Part shown: positions 8,085 to 18,622 of the stretch, in pieces | How the letters are laid out: every line of letters begins with the position of its first letter | How positions within the stretch are numbered: position 1 is the stretch's first letter | NCBI GenBank assembly: GCA_023428085.1 | Contig: JAEYZK010000230.1 | Span: 1 to 30,561, forward strand | DNA from: Pseudomonadota bacterium | GTDB lineage: Bacteria > Myxococcota > Myxococcia > Myxococcales > Anaeromyxobacteraceae | Reading direction: 5' to 3' | DNA: 30,561 bases | Made by a program: the position numbers and the translations under genes | The notes under the pieces: model-generated | Seen by the model: the letters and a program-made list of their open reading frames with translations, nothing else | The model's database searches: none | Told to the model about the DNA's origin: nothing

Positions 8085-8120
8085 GCCCGGAACGCGCCCT
8101 TCGCCTGGGCCCCAGCGGGA

Positions 8121-8133
8121 GGAAACGTTTTCC
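8121..8133. promoter_or_regulatory. LacI-family operator O3
   Basis: GGAAACGTTTTCC, an exact second copy of O2, 49 bases away (close to an integral number of helical turns). Confidence 0.7.
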
Positions 8134-8156
8134 GTAGCCGCGCGGCGGCGGGGTTC

Positions 8157-8168
8157 GCCAACGTTTGC
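8157..8168. promoter_or_regulatory. LacI-family operator O4
   Basis: GCCAACGTTTGC, 11 of 12 matches to the perfect palindrome GCAAACGTTTGC that also describes the sites before the two GH5 lipoprotein genes. Confidence 0.7.
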
Positions 8169-8185
8169 GCGCCGGCGCGCGGCCC

Positions 8186-8208
8186 GGAGCGCAAAACGTT
8201 TGCGCTCC
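8186..8208. promoter_or_regulatory. LacI-family operator O5, extended palindrome
   Basis: A 23-base near-perfect palindrome (10 of 11 arm positions pair) with centre GCAAAACGTTTGC. It is the most extended symmetric site in the region and lies 62 bases before the regulator start codon, a position suited to autoregulation. Confidence 0.75.
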
Positions 8209-8270
8209 CAGAGAGGGTCTAGCCGAGATCGCGCCTTGACCCATCCGCGCGGGAAGTCCTCAATCGGAGC

Positions 8271-9308
8271 ATGCCGATCGTTCGAGCTCGGGCGCGCCCC
8301 CGGGCCACCATCACGAGCGTCGCTCGTGTGGCCGGGGTCGCCGTGGGGACCGTGTCGAAGCACCTCAACGGCAGCGGTCCGGTCGCGGTGGCGACCGCCC
8401 GGCGGATCCAGCAGGCCATCGACCGCCTCGGCTACCGCGTCAACCTGAGCGCGCGGTGCCTGCGGGCGCGGCGCTCCGACAGCGTCGGGCTCATCCTCCC
8501 GAACCTCGCGAACCCGTTCTTCGCCGAGCTGGCGCACGCGATCCAGCAGGCGCTCACGGAGCGCGGCCTCCAGACCCTCCTCTGCGAGTCGGACGAGAAC
8601 CCCGACCGCGAGGGGCGGCTCCTCGAGGACCTCGAGGCGCGCCAGGTGGACGGCGTCCTCTTCATCCGCGCCTCCGACCGGAGCACGGCGGCCGGCCGGC
8701 TCCCCACGATCTACCTCGACCGGCCCGTGGCCGGGCGGCCCTCGGTCGCCTCCGACAACAAGCTCGGCGGCGCGCTGGTGGCGCAGCACCTGCTCTCGCT
8801 CGGGCACCGCAGGATGGCCGTCCTGCGGGAGGACCGGACCGCGGTGAGCACCGCGGAGCGCGTGAAGGGGTTCGCGGCCGCCCTCCGCCGGCGCGGCGTC
8901 AACCTCCGCGACGAGGACGTCCTCGCCGGCCCGCCGTGCGGCACCGCCGCCCACGTGCGGGCCATCGAGCTCGGCCGCCAGGTGCAGGAGCTGATGCGGG
9001 GCAAGGTCCCGCCGACGGCCATCTTCGCCACCTCGGACGTGGTGGCCATCGCGACGGCGCGGCGCCTGCTCGAGCTCGGCTTCAAGATCCCGGACGACGT
9101 CTCGCTCGTGGGGTTCGACGACATCGAGATGAGCGCGTACGTGTTCCCGCCGCTCACCACCATCCGCCAGGATCGGGCGGCCATGGCCCGCGAGGCGATC
9201 GGCGCGCTCGAGCAGCTCCTGGCGGGCGACGAGGCCCCGCCGGCCGAGGCGCTCGTCGAGCCGAAGCTCGTCGTGCGTGCCTCCACCGCGCCGCCGCGGA
9301 TGCCCTGA
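8271..9308 (+). CDS. LacI/GalR-family transcriptional regulator, probable cellulase regulator
   Basis: A 345-residue protein of usual family length. The N-terminal helix-turn-helix covers about residues 13-34 (Thr-Ile-Thr-Ser-Val-Ala...Thr-Val-Ser-Lys-His-Leu-Asn). The hinge helix has Ser-Ala-Arg-Cys-Leu-Arg, whose Leu normally inserts at the central CpG of the operator. The periplasmic-binding-protein-like sensor domain starts near residue 69 (Val-Gly-Leu-Ile-Leu-Pro) and includes the Phe-Asp-Asp segment near 282. It is flanked by cellulase genes on both sides. Operator-like sites lie in its own promoter region, in that of the divergent GH6-GH5 gene, and upstream of both GH5 lipoprotein genes. 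The effector is probably a cello-oligosaccharide, as for actinobacterial CelR; this is inferred from context only. The ATG is preceded by a weak GGAG. Confidence 0.92.
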   Translation: MPIVRARARPRATITSVARVAGVAVGTVSKHLNGSGPVAVATARRIQQAIDRLGYRVNLSARCLRARRSDSVGLILPNLANPFFAELAHAIQQALTERGLQTLLCESDENPDREGRLLEDLEARQVDGVLFIRASDRSTAAGRLPTIYLDRPVAGRPSVASDNKLGGALVAQHLLSLGHRRMAVLREDRTAVSTAERVKGFAAALRRRGVNLRDEDVLAGPPCGTAAHVRAIELGRQVQELMRGKVPPTAIFATSDVVAIATARRLLELGFKIPDDVSLVGFDDIEMSAYVFPPLTTIRQDRAAMAREAIGALEQLLAGDEAPPAEALVEPKLVVRASTAPPRMP

Positions 9309-9368
9309 CGAGCGGGCGAGGGCGCGCCGGATTCACGCTCGGTATCCGTCGGCCCGCCGCGGTCGCGC

Positions 9369-9380
9369 GGACACGTTTGC
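9369..9380. promoter_or_regulatory. LacI-family operator-like site O6
   Basis: GGACACGTTTGC, 10 of 12 matches to GCAAACGTTTGC. It is adjacent to O7, with CG centres 13 bases apart. Confidence 0.55.
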
Positions 9381-9381
9381 T

Positions 9382-9393
9382 GCAATCGTTTGC
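9382..9393. promoter_or_regulatory. LacI-family operator O7
   Basis: GCAATCGTTTGC, 11 of 12 matches to the consensus palindrome, about 220 bases before the GH5 start. Confidence 0.65.
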
Positions 9394-9611
9394 CTGTCCG
9401 TCAACGTCCCTCTCGGGCCCGAGGGGGCGCGGCGCCTTGACCACCGCGGACCCGGTTGGCTAGCTTCGCCTCACTAAATCGTTCCTCGCCGTACCCGTAC
9501 CCCTCCGCCCGGAGGGCGGCGCCCTCCGCTCGAGCGGCGGCGCCGCCGCGCCGGCCCGGAGGGCCCGTGCTGCAGCCGTCGCCACACCCCCTACCCCGTG
9601 AGGGAACGAAC

Positions 9612-11390
9612 ATGACTCTTCGCAAGCTGATCCCGCTCGCCTGCGCCGCGCTCCTCGCCGCGTGCGGCGGCGAGCTCACGCAGGACGACGCCGCGGCCGC
9701 GCCGTCCGCGCCCGCGTCCTCCGTCGCCGCCAACGGCCGCCTCCGCGTCTGCGGGAACCGCATCTGCAACGCGAGCGGCGCCCAGGTCCAGCTGAAGGGC
9801 ATGAGCTGGTTCTGGTCCAACACCGGCTGGGGCGGCGAGCGGTTCTACAACGCCACCGCCGTCCGCAGCGTCGCCGGCTGGGGCGCCACCGTGGTCCGCG
9901 CCGCGATCGGCGTGCACGGCGACGGCTCCGTCGTGGCCGGGCAGCGCTCCCAGAACGTCGCCCGCGCCCGCGCCCTCATCGACGGCGCGATCGCCGCCGG
10001 CGTCTACGTGATCGTGGACTGGCACAGCCACGAGACGCACCAGTCCGAGGCGCAGTCCGTCTTCCGGGAGCTCGCGAGCGCGTACGCCTCCTCGCCCAAC
10101 ATCATCTGGGAGACGTTCAACGAGCCCACCTCGCAGTCGTGGTCGTCGCTGAAGGCGTACCACGAGGCCGTCATCGGCACGATCCGCGCCGCGGGCAGCC
10201 AGAACCTCGTCATCGTCGGCTCACCGAACTGGTCGCAGGACGTCGACGTCGCCGCCGCCAACCCCGTCAACGACGCGAACACCGCCTACACCCTCCACTT
10301 CTACGCGGGCACGCACGGTCAGTGGCTGCGCGACAAGGCGAACAGCGCGATGAGCCGCGGCCGCGCCGTGTTCGTCACCGAGTGGGGCACCTGCGACGCC
10401 TCCGGCAACGGAGGCTTCAACCCCACCGAGTCCCAGAACTGGGCGAACTGGATGGACCAGAACAAGATCAGCTCCGCCAACTGGGCGCTCAACGACAAGG
10501 CCGAGACCGCGTCCGCGCTCGTGGGCGGCGCGAGCACCACCGGCCCGTGGGCCGACAGCGCGCTCACGCAGTCGGGCGCCTGGGTGAAGGCGTACATCGG
10601 GCGCGGCAGCACCGGCGGCGGGACGACCTACGCCCTCTCCGTCACGAAGTCCGGCACGGGGACCGTCACCTCCAACCCGTCGGGCATCAACTGCGGGTCC
10701 ACCTGCAGCGCGAGCTACGCGAGCGGCACGACCGTGACGCTCTCCGCCTCCCCGGCCAGCGGCTTCAGCTTCGGCGGGTGGAGCGGCGCCTGCTCCGGGA
10801 CGGGGAGCTGCGTCGTCGGCATGACCGCGGCCCGCTCGGTCCACGCCACCTTCAACGGGAGCAGCGGCGGGACGAGCTACACGCTCAACGTCTCGAAGGC
10901 CGGCACGGGCAGCGGCACCGTCTCCTCGAACGTGGGCGGGATCAACTGCGGCTCGACCTGCGCGGCGTCCTACGCGAGCGGCACGACCGTGACGCTGACC
11001 GCGGCCGCCGCCTCGGGGTCGACGTTCGGCGGCTGGAGCGGCGCCTGCACCGGCACCTCGGCCACCTGCGTCGTCTCCATGACGACCGGCCGCACCGCCA
11101 CCGCCACGTTCAACACGTCGAGCTCGGGCGGCGGCACGGCGCCCTGCGCGAACGCGATCACCTTCACCGGCAACACGAACAACTTCAACTCCACCGGCGC
11201 GGTCTGCTACCGGACCGCGCAGCGCGTGAACGGCTGGGGCTGCTCGAACTTCGACGGCCGGACCGTGAGCGTGAACGGCGCGGCGACGACCTGCGGCGCG
11301 GGCCCCTTCCCGCTCGCGCAGGTCGGCGGGTACACCTACTTCTCGGCCACGGCCGGCACGTACCCGTGGGCCAGCATCTACGTCTGGTGA
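9612..11390 (+). CDS. GH5 cellulase lipoprotein with two InlB-like repeats and C-terminal module
   Basis: A 592-residue protein. The lipobox Leu-Ala-Ala-Cys places the lipidated Cys at residue 18, followed by a short Ala/Ser/Pro tether. The GH5 domain (about 41-330) has acid/base Glu171 in Asn-Glu-Pro and nucleophile Glu257 in Thr-Glu-Trp; the Asp-Trp-His-Ser-His segment near 136-140 is also typical, and the overall type looks like subfamily 2 endoglucanases. Two InlB-type repeats (340-415, 423-501) each carry Ile-Asn-Cys-Gly-Ser-Thr-Cys. The four-Cys module occupies 512-592. The ATG at 9612 is chosen because it gives a proper lipoprotein signal and has an AGGG ribosome site. Expected role: beta-1,4-glucan hydrolysis at the cell surface. 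Confidence 0.93.
   Translation: MTLRKLIPLACAALLAACGGELTQDDAAAAPSAPASSVAANGRLRVCGNRICNASGAQVQLKGMSWFWSNTGWGGERFYNATAVRSVAGWGATVVRAAIGVHGDGSVVAGQRSQNVARARALIDGAIAAGVYVIVDWHSHETHQSEAQSVFRELASAYASSPNIIWETFNEPTSQSWSSLKAYHEAVIGTIRAAGSQNLVIVGSPNWSQDVDVAAANPVNDANTAYTLHFYAGTHGQWLRDKANSAMSRGRAVFVTEWGTCDASGNGGFNPTESQNWANWMDQNKISSANWALNDKAETASALVGGASTTGPWADSALTQSGAWVKAYIGRGSTGGGTTYALSVTKSGTGTVTSNPSGINCGSTCSASYASGTTVTLSASPASGFSFGGWSGACSGTGSCVVGMTAARSVHATFNGSSGGTSYTLNVSKAGTGSGTVSSNVGGINCGSTCAASYASGTTVTLTAAAASGSTFGGWSGACTGTSATCVVSMTTGRTATATFNTSSSGGGTAPCANAITFTGNTNNFNSTGAVCYRTAQRVNGWGCSNFDGRTVSVNGAATTCGAGPFPLAQVGGYTYFSATAGTYPWASIYVW
11145..11387 (+). other. C-terminal four-Cys aromatic module, copy 2
   Basis: Residues 512-592 of the first GH5 lipoprotein. 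It has the same four Cys, the Trp-Gly-Cys-Ser-Asn core and a terminal Trp-Ala-Ser-Ile-Tyr-Val-Trp as in the GH6-GH5 enzyme. Confidence 0.75.
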
Positions 11391-11419
11391 AGTGACGTAG
11401 CGGCTGGTGCAGTGCGAGA

Positions 11420-11445
11420 GGGCGGGCGCCGCGAGGCGCCCGCCC
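11420..11445 (+). terminator. Terminator-like hairpin after the first GH5 gene
   Basis: A perfect 11-bp stem (11420-11430 with 11435-11445) with a GCGA tetraloop, 29 bases after the stop. It is followed by TTCGC but lacks a long T run, as is common in very GC-rich genomes. Confidence 0.65.
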
Positions 11446-11562
11446 TTCGCATGTGCGTGCGGGCGCGCCCTTGCCGGCCGCGATGTGGGCCGCGGTGCGC
11501 GCGGCGCGGACGTCCGGGGCCGCGGTGGGGCACGGACGCGTGCGCGGTCCGCGTGGACCCGA

Positions 11563-11575
11563 TCACCCTCGGTGA
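11563..11575. promoter_or_regulatory. Palindrome TCACC-N3-GGTGA, copy 1
   Basis: A 13-base inverted repeat with 5-bp arms. The same arms and spacing recur exactly 66 bases downstream. It differs from the LacI-type sites and could bind a second regulator. Confidence 0.4.
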
Positions 11576-11614
11576 ATGCACCCACCCCCGGGCCCGGCGC
11601 ACCCGGCCGCCCTC

Positions 11615-11626
11615 GCAAACGATCGA
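11615..11626. promoter_or_regulatory. LacI-family operator-like site O8 (weak)
   Basis: GCAAACGATCGA, an intact left half-site of the consensus and a poor right half, 9 of 12 matches. Confidence 0.45.
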
Positions 11627-11627
11627 C

Positions 11628-11642
11628 GTCACCGTCGGTGAC
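11628..11642. promoter_or_regulatory. Palindrome TCACC-N3-GGTGA, copy 2
   Basis: GTCACCGTCGGTGAC, a perfect 15-base palindrome around a central T. It contains the same arms as the copy at 11563. Confidence 0.45.
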
Positions 11643-11656
11643 ACCTACTCGTGCGC

Positions 11657-11668
11657 GCAAACGTTCGC
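11657..11668. promoter_or_regulatory. LacI-family operator O9
   Basis: GCAAACGTTCGC, 11 of 12 matches to the consensus palindrome, 172 bases before the second GH5 start. Confidence 0.65.
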
Positions 11669-11696
11669 CGCGGACCGCGGGCACGCGCGCGCGGCG

Positions 11697-11708
11697 GCAA
11701 ACGTCTCT
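11697..11708. promoter_or_regulatory. LacI-family operator-like site O10 (weak)
   Basis: GCAAACGTCTCT, an intact left half-site, 9 of 12 matches, 40 bases after O9. Confidence 0.45.
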
Positions 11709-11839
11709 CGCTCGCACGTCCCTCGCGCCACCGGCTTGTCGCTCTCCGCTCGAGTTCAGAAGCTCGGGCCACCACCTACGAGGACGCGCCTCGCGAGTTC
11801 GTCCCTTCGCGGGTCCGGCCTCGTTGAAAGGGGACAGCA

Positions 11840-13630
11840 ATGAAGGCACGTTTCCCGTCGCTCCTCTCGCTGGCTCTCACCGCGCTGCTCGCCGCCTGCG
11901 GCGGCGCGCTCGACGACACGGCGGACGCCGCGTCCGGCGGACCCGCTTCCTCCGTCGTCTCCACCCACGGCCGCCTGAAGGTCTGCGGCAACAGGATCTG
12001 CAACGCCGCGAACGCGCCCGTGCAGCTCAAGGGCATGAGCCTCTTCTGGAGCAACACGGGCTGGGGCGGCGAGCGCTTCTACAACGCCACCGCCGTCTCG
12101 AACCTCGCGAGCGGCTGGGGCGCCACCGTGGTCCGCGCCGCCGTCGGCGTCCACTCCGGCGGCGGCGTCATGGACGGCCAGCGCTCGCAGAACATGGCCC
12201 GCGCGAAGGCGGTCATCGACGGCGCCATCGCCGCCGGCATCTACGTGATCGTCGACTGGCACAGCCACGAGCTGTACCAGGCCGACGCGCAGTCGTTCCT
12301 CGGCGAGCTCGCGCGCACCTACGCCGCGTCGCCCAACATCATCTGGGAGACGTTCAACGAGCCGACGACGCAGAGCTGGTCCACCCTGAAGAGCTACCAC
12401 ACGGCCGTCATCAACTCGATCCGGTCCGCCGGCAGCCAGAACCTCGTCATCGTGGGCTCGCCGACGTGGTCGCAGGACGTGGACGTCGCCACCAACGACC
12501 CCATCGCCGACGCCAACACCGCCTACACCCTCCACTTCTACGCCGGCAGCCACGGCTCCTCGCTCCGCTCCAAGGCCGACGTCGCCATGAGCCGCGGCAA
12601 GGCCGTCTTCGTCACCGAGTACGGCACCTGCGACGCCTCCGGCAACGGCGGCTTCAACGCCACCGAGTCCAACACCTGGGCCGCCTGGATGGACACCAAC
12701 AAGATCAGCTCCGCCAACTGGTCCCTCAACGACAAGTCCGAGACCGCCAGCGCCCTCCTCGGCGGCGCCAGCGCCACCGGCCCCTGGTCCGACTCGAACC
12801 TCACCGAGTCCGGCAAGTGGGCCAAGGCCTATATCTCCAAGGGCACCACGCCCCCGCCGACCACCTACGCGCTCTCGGTCACGAAGTCCGGCGCCGGCAG
12901 CGGCACGGTCACGTCGAACACGGGCGGGATCAACTGCGGGAGCACCTGCTCCGCGAACCTCACCTCCGGCACGACGGTGACCCTCACCGCGGCGGCCGCC
13001 TCCGGCTCCACGTTCGGCGGCTGGAGCGGCGCCTGCAGCGGCACCGCGACGACGTGCGCGGTCTCCATGAGCGCGGCCAGGTCCGTCGGCGCGGCGTTCA
13101 ACACGAGCGGCGGCGGCACCTACTACACCGCGACCGTCACCAAGGGCGGCACCGGCTCGGGCACCGTCACCTCGAGCACCGGCGGCATCAACTGCGGGAG
13201 CACCTGCTCCGCGAGCCTCGCCTCCGGCACGACCGTCACGCTCACCGCGACGGCGGCGTCCGGCTCGACCTTCGCCGGCTGGAGCGGCGCCTGCACGGGC
13301 ACCGGCACGTGCGCACTCTCCATGACCGCGGCCCGGACCGCCACCGCCACGTTCAACACGAGCGGCGGCGGCACCGCGCCGTGCGCCAACGCCATCACGA
13401 TGACGAGCACCAACAGCGGCAACTTCAACACGACCGGCGCCGTCTGCTACCGCACCAGCGCGAACGTCGCCGGCTGGGGCTGCTCGAACTTCGACGGCCG
13501 CACGGTGAAGGTGAACGGCGTCGCGAAGACCTGCGGGCAGACGCCGATGCCGTCGAAGTGGTCCGACGGGTACCACTACTTCGACGTGAGCGCCGGCGCG
13601 TACAGCTGGGCGGCCCTGTACTACTGGTAG
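11840..13630 (+). CDS. GH5 cellulase lipoprotein, paralogue of the preceding gene
   Basis: A 596-residue protein with the same order as its neighbour. The lipobox Leu-Ala-Ala-Cys ends at Cys20. The GH5 domain (about 44-334) has acid/base Glu174 in Asn-Glu-Pro and nucleophile Glu260, here in Thr-Glu-Tyr-Gly-Thr rather than Thr-Glu-Trp. A Pro/Thr linker leads to two InlB-type repeats (343-420, 426-502) and the four-Cys module (515-596). The high similarity of the GH5 domains, including shared Thr-Cys-Asp-Ala-Ser-Gly-Asn-Gly-Gly, indicates tandem duplication. The ATG follows an AAAGGGG ribosome site. It probably hydrolyses beta-1,4-glucans at the cell surface; the Trp to Tyr change beside the nucleophile may alter substrate range. 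Confidence 0.93.
   Translation: MKARFPSLLSLALTALLAACGGALDDTADAASGGPASSVVSTHGRLKVCGNRICNAANAPVQLKGMSLFWSNTGWGGERFYNATAVSNLASGWGATVVRAAVGVHSGGGVMDGQRSQNMARAKAVIDGAIAAGIYVIVDWHSHELYQADAQSFLGELARTYAASPNIIWETFNEPTTQSWSTLKSYHTAVINSIRSAGSQNLVIVGSPTWSQDVDVATNDPIADANTAYTLHFYAGSHGSSLRSKADVAMSRGKAVFVTEYGTCDASGNGGFNATESNTWAAWMDTNKISSANWSLNDKSETASALLGGASATGPWSDSNLTESGKWAKAYISKGTTPPPTTYALSVTKSGAGSGTVTSNTGGINCGSTCSANLTSGTTVTLTAAAASGSTFGGWSGACSGTATTCAVSMSAARSVGAAFNTSGGGTYYTATVTKGGTGSGTVTSSTGGINCGSTCSASLASGTTVTLTATAASGSTFAGWSGACTGTGTCALSMTAARTATATFNTSGGGTAPCANAITMTSTNSGNFNTTGAVCYRTSANVAGWGCSNFDGRTVKVNGVAKTCGQTPMPSKWSDGYHYFDVSAGAYSWAALYYW
13382..13627 (+). other. C-terminal four-Cys aromatic module, copy 3
   Basis: Residues 515-596 of the second GH5 lipoprotein. 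It is more diverged (ending Trp-Ala-Ala-Leu-Tyr-Tyr-Trp) but keeps all four Cys and the Gly-Trp-Gly-Cys-Ser-Asn core. Confidence 0.75.
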
Positions 13631-13656
13631 CCGCTCGACGCTCGTGACGTGAAGTG

Positions 13657-13688
13657 AAGGGGCAGGGGCCCGTGCGCCCCTGCCCCTT
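13657..13688. terminator. Bidirectional terminator hairpin
   Basis: A perfect 13-bp stem (13657-13669 with 13676-13688) with a 6-base loop. It lies 26 bases after the second GH5 stop and between convergent genes. AA/TT ends on the stem suit termination from either side. Confidence 0.75.
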
Positions 13689-13769
13689 CGTCGTTCCCCG
13701 TGGACGAGCCCGCGCCCGCGCCCGAGGACCCAACCATCTTCGCCACCCGGCTCTGCCGTCCCCCTCCGT

Positions 13770-14285
13770 TCAGCTCTCCGCCCGCCGCCGCGCGCGCTCC
13801 GCCTCGAGGTAGTGGTCGAAGTGCGCCGACGGGAACGGGACCGCGAGGAAGGTCGCGACGAGCTCGCCCTGCGGGAGGCGGATCGCCTGGCGGACGCCCG
13901 GGAGGAGCCGGAGCCTGCCCGCGGTCCGGAGCGAGCGGTCCGGAAAGGTGAGCTCGTACCGGAGCGAGATGAGCCCGCCCTGCTGGCGCGCCGTCTCCAC
14001 CCGGAACGACATGAGGACCTCGTCCGGGCTGCCCGGCGCGTGCAGGAGCAGGCGCGCCGGTCGGCCCGCGGCGGTGATGAGCCGCGGCTGCGCGACCACC
14101 TGCCCCTCGGGCGTCGTGAGCTGGAGCGAGATCAGCTCCCCGGCGAGCCCGAGCTCGCGGGCCTGGACCTCGTGGTCCACGACCGCCTTCGTCCGGACGG
14201 CCACCTCGGCCGAGGCGCCGCCGAGCGCGAAGGCCCCGGCGAGGAGGAGCGCGACCCGACCAGAGCGGCGGAGGCGATCGGACAT
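13770..14285 (-). CDS. Secreted hypothetical protein
   Basis: A 171-residue protein with an N-terminal signal peptide (basic start, Ala/Leu core, likely cut after Ala-Ser-Ala near residue 26). The mature part is predicted to be mostly beta strands: alternating hydrophobic strands at about 50-125, including Ile-Ser-Leu-Gln-Leu and Ile-Ser-Leu-Arg-Tyr-Glu-Leu. The tail is Arg/Ala-rich and helical. No family is recognised. It is the last of three reverse-strand genes that begin with the NtrC-type regulator at 16523, and it is convergent with the cellulase cluster. No ribosome site is obvious before the ATG. Confidence 0.65.
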   Translation of the reverse strand: MSDRLRRSGRVALLLAGAFALGGASAEVAVRTKAVVDHEVQARELGLAGELISLQLTTPEGQVVAQPRLITAAGRPARLLLHAPGSPDEVLMSFRVETARQQGGLISLRYELTFPDRSLRTAGRLRLLPGVRQAIRLPQGELVATFLAVPFPSAHFDHYLEAERARRRAES

Positions 14286-14446
14286 GCGACCGCGTGCGCT
14301 GCAACGAGCGTACCCCGATGCGGCGCCGGGAATATCCGTGGGTTGCGCCGCGGTGACGCCGCGGGAGGTGTGTATCCCGGACCGCGCGCTCGGAAAACCG
14401 TCGACGGTTCTCCGTGGATCGGGCCAGGGATCCCCCGAGGGCCGGC

Positions 14447-14992
14447 TCAGGGGGAGGCGCCGGAGCGCTCCAGCGCGTCCGCGGCGGCCTCGAGGATCGA
14501 CGCCTGCGCCTCGAGCGCCCGCGCCTGGGCCTCGAGCGCCGTGCGCCGCTCGGCGAGCGCCGCGACGCGCGTCGCCGGGTCGAGCACCGTCTGCTGGAGA
14601 TCGCTCGTGAACGTCGCCGGCCGCGAGGTCGGGGAGTCCTCCCGGACGGAGCGGGCGAGCTCGGCCTTCACCTGCGCCGCCTCTCCCCGGAAGCGGGCCG
14701 CCTCCTCGCGGAGCGCGGCCGCCTCCCCCCGGAGCTCGTCCGCGAGCTCGCAGCGCGGATCGGCGCCCGGCGGGACGGCGGCCGGCCGCGGCTGCGCGCG
14801 CTCGAGCTCCTCCGCGAGCTCCTGCGAGCGGACGAGCAGGCGCTCGAGCGCACCGTCCTCGATCGGCTCACCCGCGCGCCGCCGCGCCTTGAGCGCCTCG
14901 ATCCGGCTCGCGACGTCGTCCAGCTCCTGCCGGAGCGTGTCCACGTCCGGAGCGGCGGAGAGCATCGCGGCGAGGAGGAGCGGGCAGATCAT
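14447..14992 (-). CDS. Secreted coiled-coil hypothetical protein
   Basis: A 181-residue protein with a short signal-like N-terminus (hydrophobic through residue 14, Ala-Ala-Pro). Almost all the rest is heptad-patterned, Ala/Glu/Leu/Arg-rich helix, interrupted by a Pro-rich hinge near residues 68-80 and a Ser/Thr/Pro stretch near 118-130. This suggests a periplasmic coiled coil. A GGAGC ribosome site sits seven bases before the ATG. It lies 124 bases after the response-regulator gene on the same strand and may share its transcript. No family is recognised. Confidence 0.65.
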   Translation of the reverse strand: MICPLLLAAMLSAAPDVDTLRQELDDVASRIEALKARRRAGEPIEDGALERLLVRSQELAEELERAQPRPAAVPPGADPRCELADELRGEAAALREEAARFRGEAAQVKAELARSVREDSPTSRPATFTSDLQQTVLDPATRVAALAERRTALEAQARALEAQASILEAAADALERSGASP

Positions 14993-15116
14993 CGGCGAAG
15001 CTCCATGGGGAGCAACCTGCGTGCCGCGCCCGCCCCCCGGCGATCCGATGGGTTACGGTGGCCCGCGCCGTGGATCGGCGGCGATCGAGGAGGTCGACCC
15101 TCGGAAATCCGTCGGA

Positions 15117-16523
<1,407 letters not shown>

Positions 16524-16575
16524 CGCCGCGATTCTACATGGTGGGGCGGGGCGGCCGGCCGGGCGGGCCGACGTT

Positions 16576-16625
16576 TCGTTCTGATCTACAGGTTGCGTAC
16601 AAATTTCGTATTTGCCGAACCCTGG
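16576..16625. promoter_or_regulatory. AT-rich putative promoter region before ftsH
   Basis: This stretch is much richer in A/T than its surroundings and lies between the divergent regulator and ftsH starts. No clear -35/-10 pair or sigma54 GG-N10-GC motif could be fixed, so the polymerase form is unknown. Confidence 0.4.
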
Positions 16626-16663
16626 CTGGTGGTTACGAAGAAGGGAGCGGATCGGAGACCACC

Positions 16664-18499
<1,836 letters not shown>

Positions 18500-18511
18500 C
18501 GCACCCGATCC

Positions 18512-18589
18512 CGCTCGTCCTTCGACTCCGTCTACCCTGAGCGTAGGCCCTGCGAAGCAGGGCCGGGGTCGAAGGGCTCAGGACGAGCG
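18512..18589. repeat. REP-like palindrome, copy 1
   Basis: Outer arms CGCTCGTCC and GGACGAGCG enclose TTCGAC/GTCGAA arms and an inner 8-bp hairpin (18546-18553 with 18557-18564). The core CCTGAGCGTA is shared with the copies at 18623 and 30411. It lies 13 bases after the ftsH stop and may also act as a terminator. Confidence 0.8.
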
Positions 18590-18622
18590 GACATCGAGAG
18601 CGCGTGGTGCGGGCACGCAAGT

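Larger units (their letters stand above)
7748..8270. promoter_or_regulatory. Divergent regulatory region between cellulase and LacI-type regulator
   Basis: 523 bases without a convincing gene. It must hold the promoters for the reverse-strand cellulase and the forward regulator. The regulator-proximal half holds five operator-like sites, listed separately, with CG centres at about 8025, 8077, 8126, 8162 and 8197, spaced 52, 49, 36 and 35 bases. The cellulase-proximal part (7760-8020) shows only a single GCAAAC half-site at 7905. Confidence 0.7.
9309..9611. promoter_or_regulatory. Regulatory region and leader of the first GH5 lipoprotein gene
   Basis: 303 bases without a gene. It carries two operator-like sites at 9369-9393. 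Between about 9500 and 9570 there are GC-rich inverted segments that could fold in the leader RNA. No riboswitch class is recognised. Confidence 0.55.
11391..11839. promoter_or_regulatory. Terminator plus regulatory region of the second GH5 lipoprotein gene
   Basis: 449 bases without a convincing gene. It contains a terminator-like hairpin, two TCACC-N3-GGTGA palindromes and three GCAAACG sites, listed separately. Its layout suggests that the downstream GH5 gene has its own promoter. Confidence 0.65.

Noticed and set aside
11756..13576. Long reverse-strand frame opposite the second GH5 gene
   Set aside because: Antisense shadow: low-complexity Gly/Ala/Arg composition and no ribosome site or domain.
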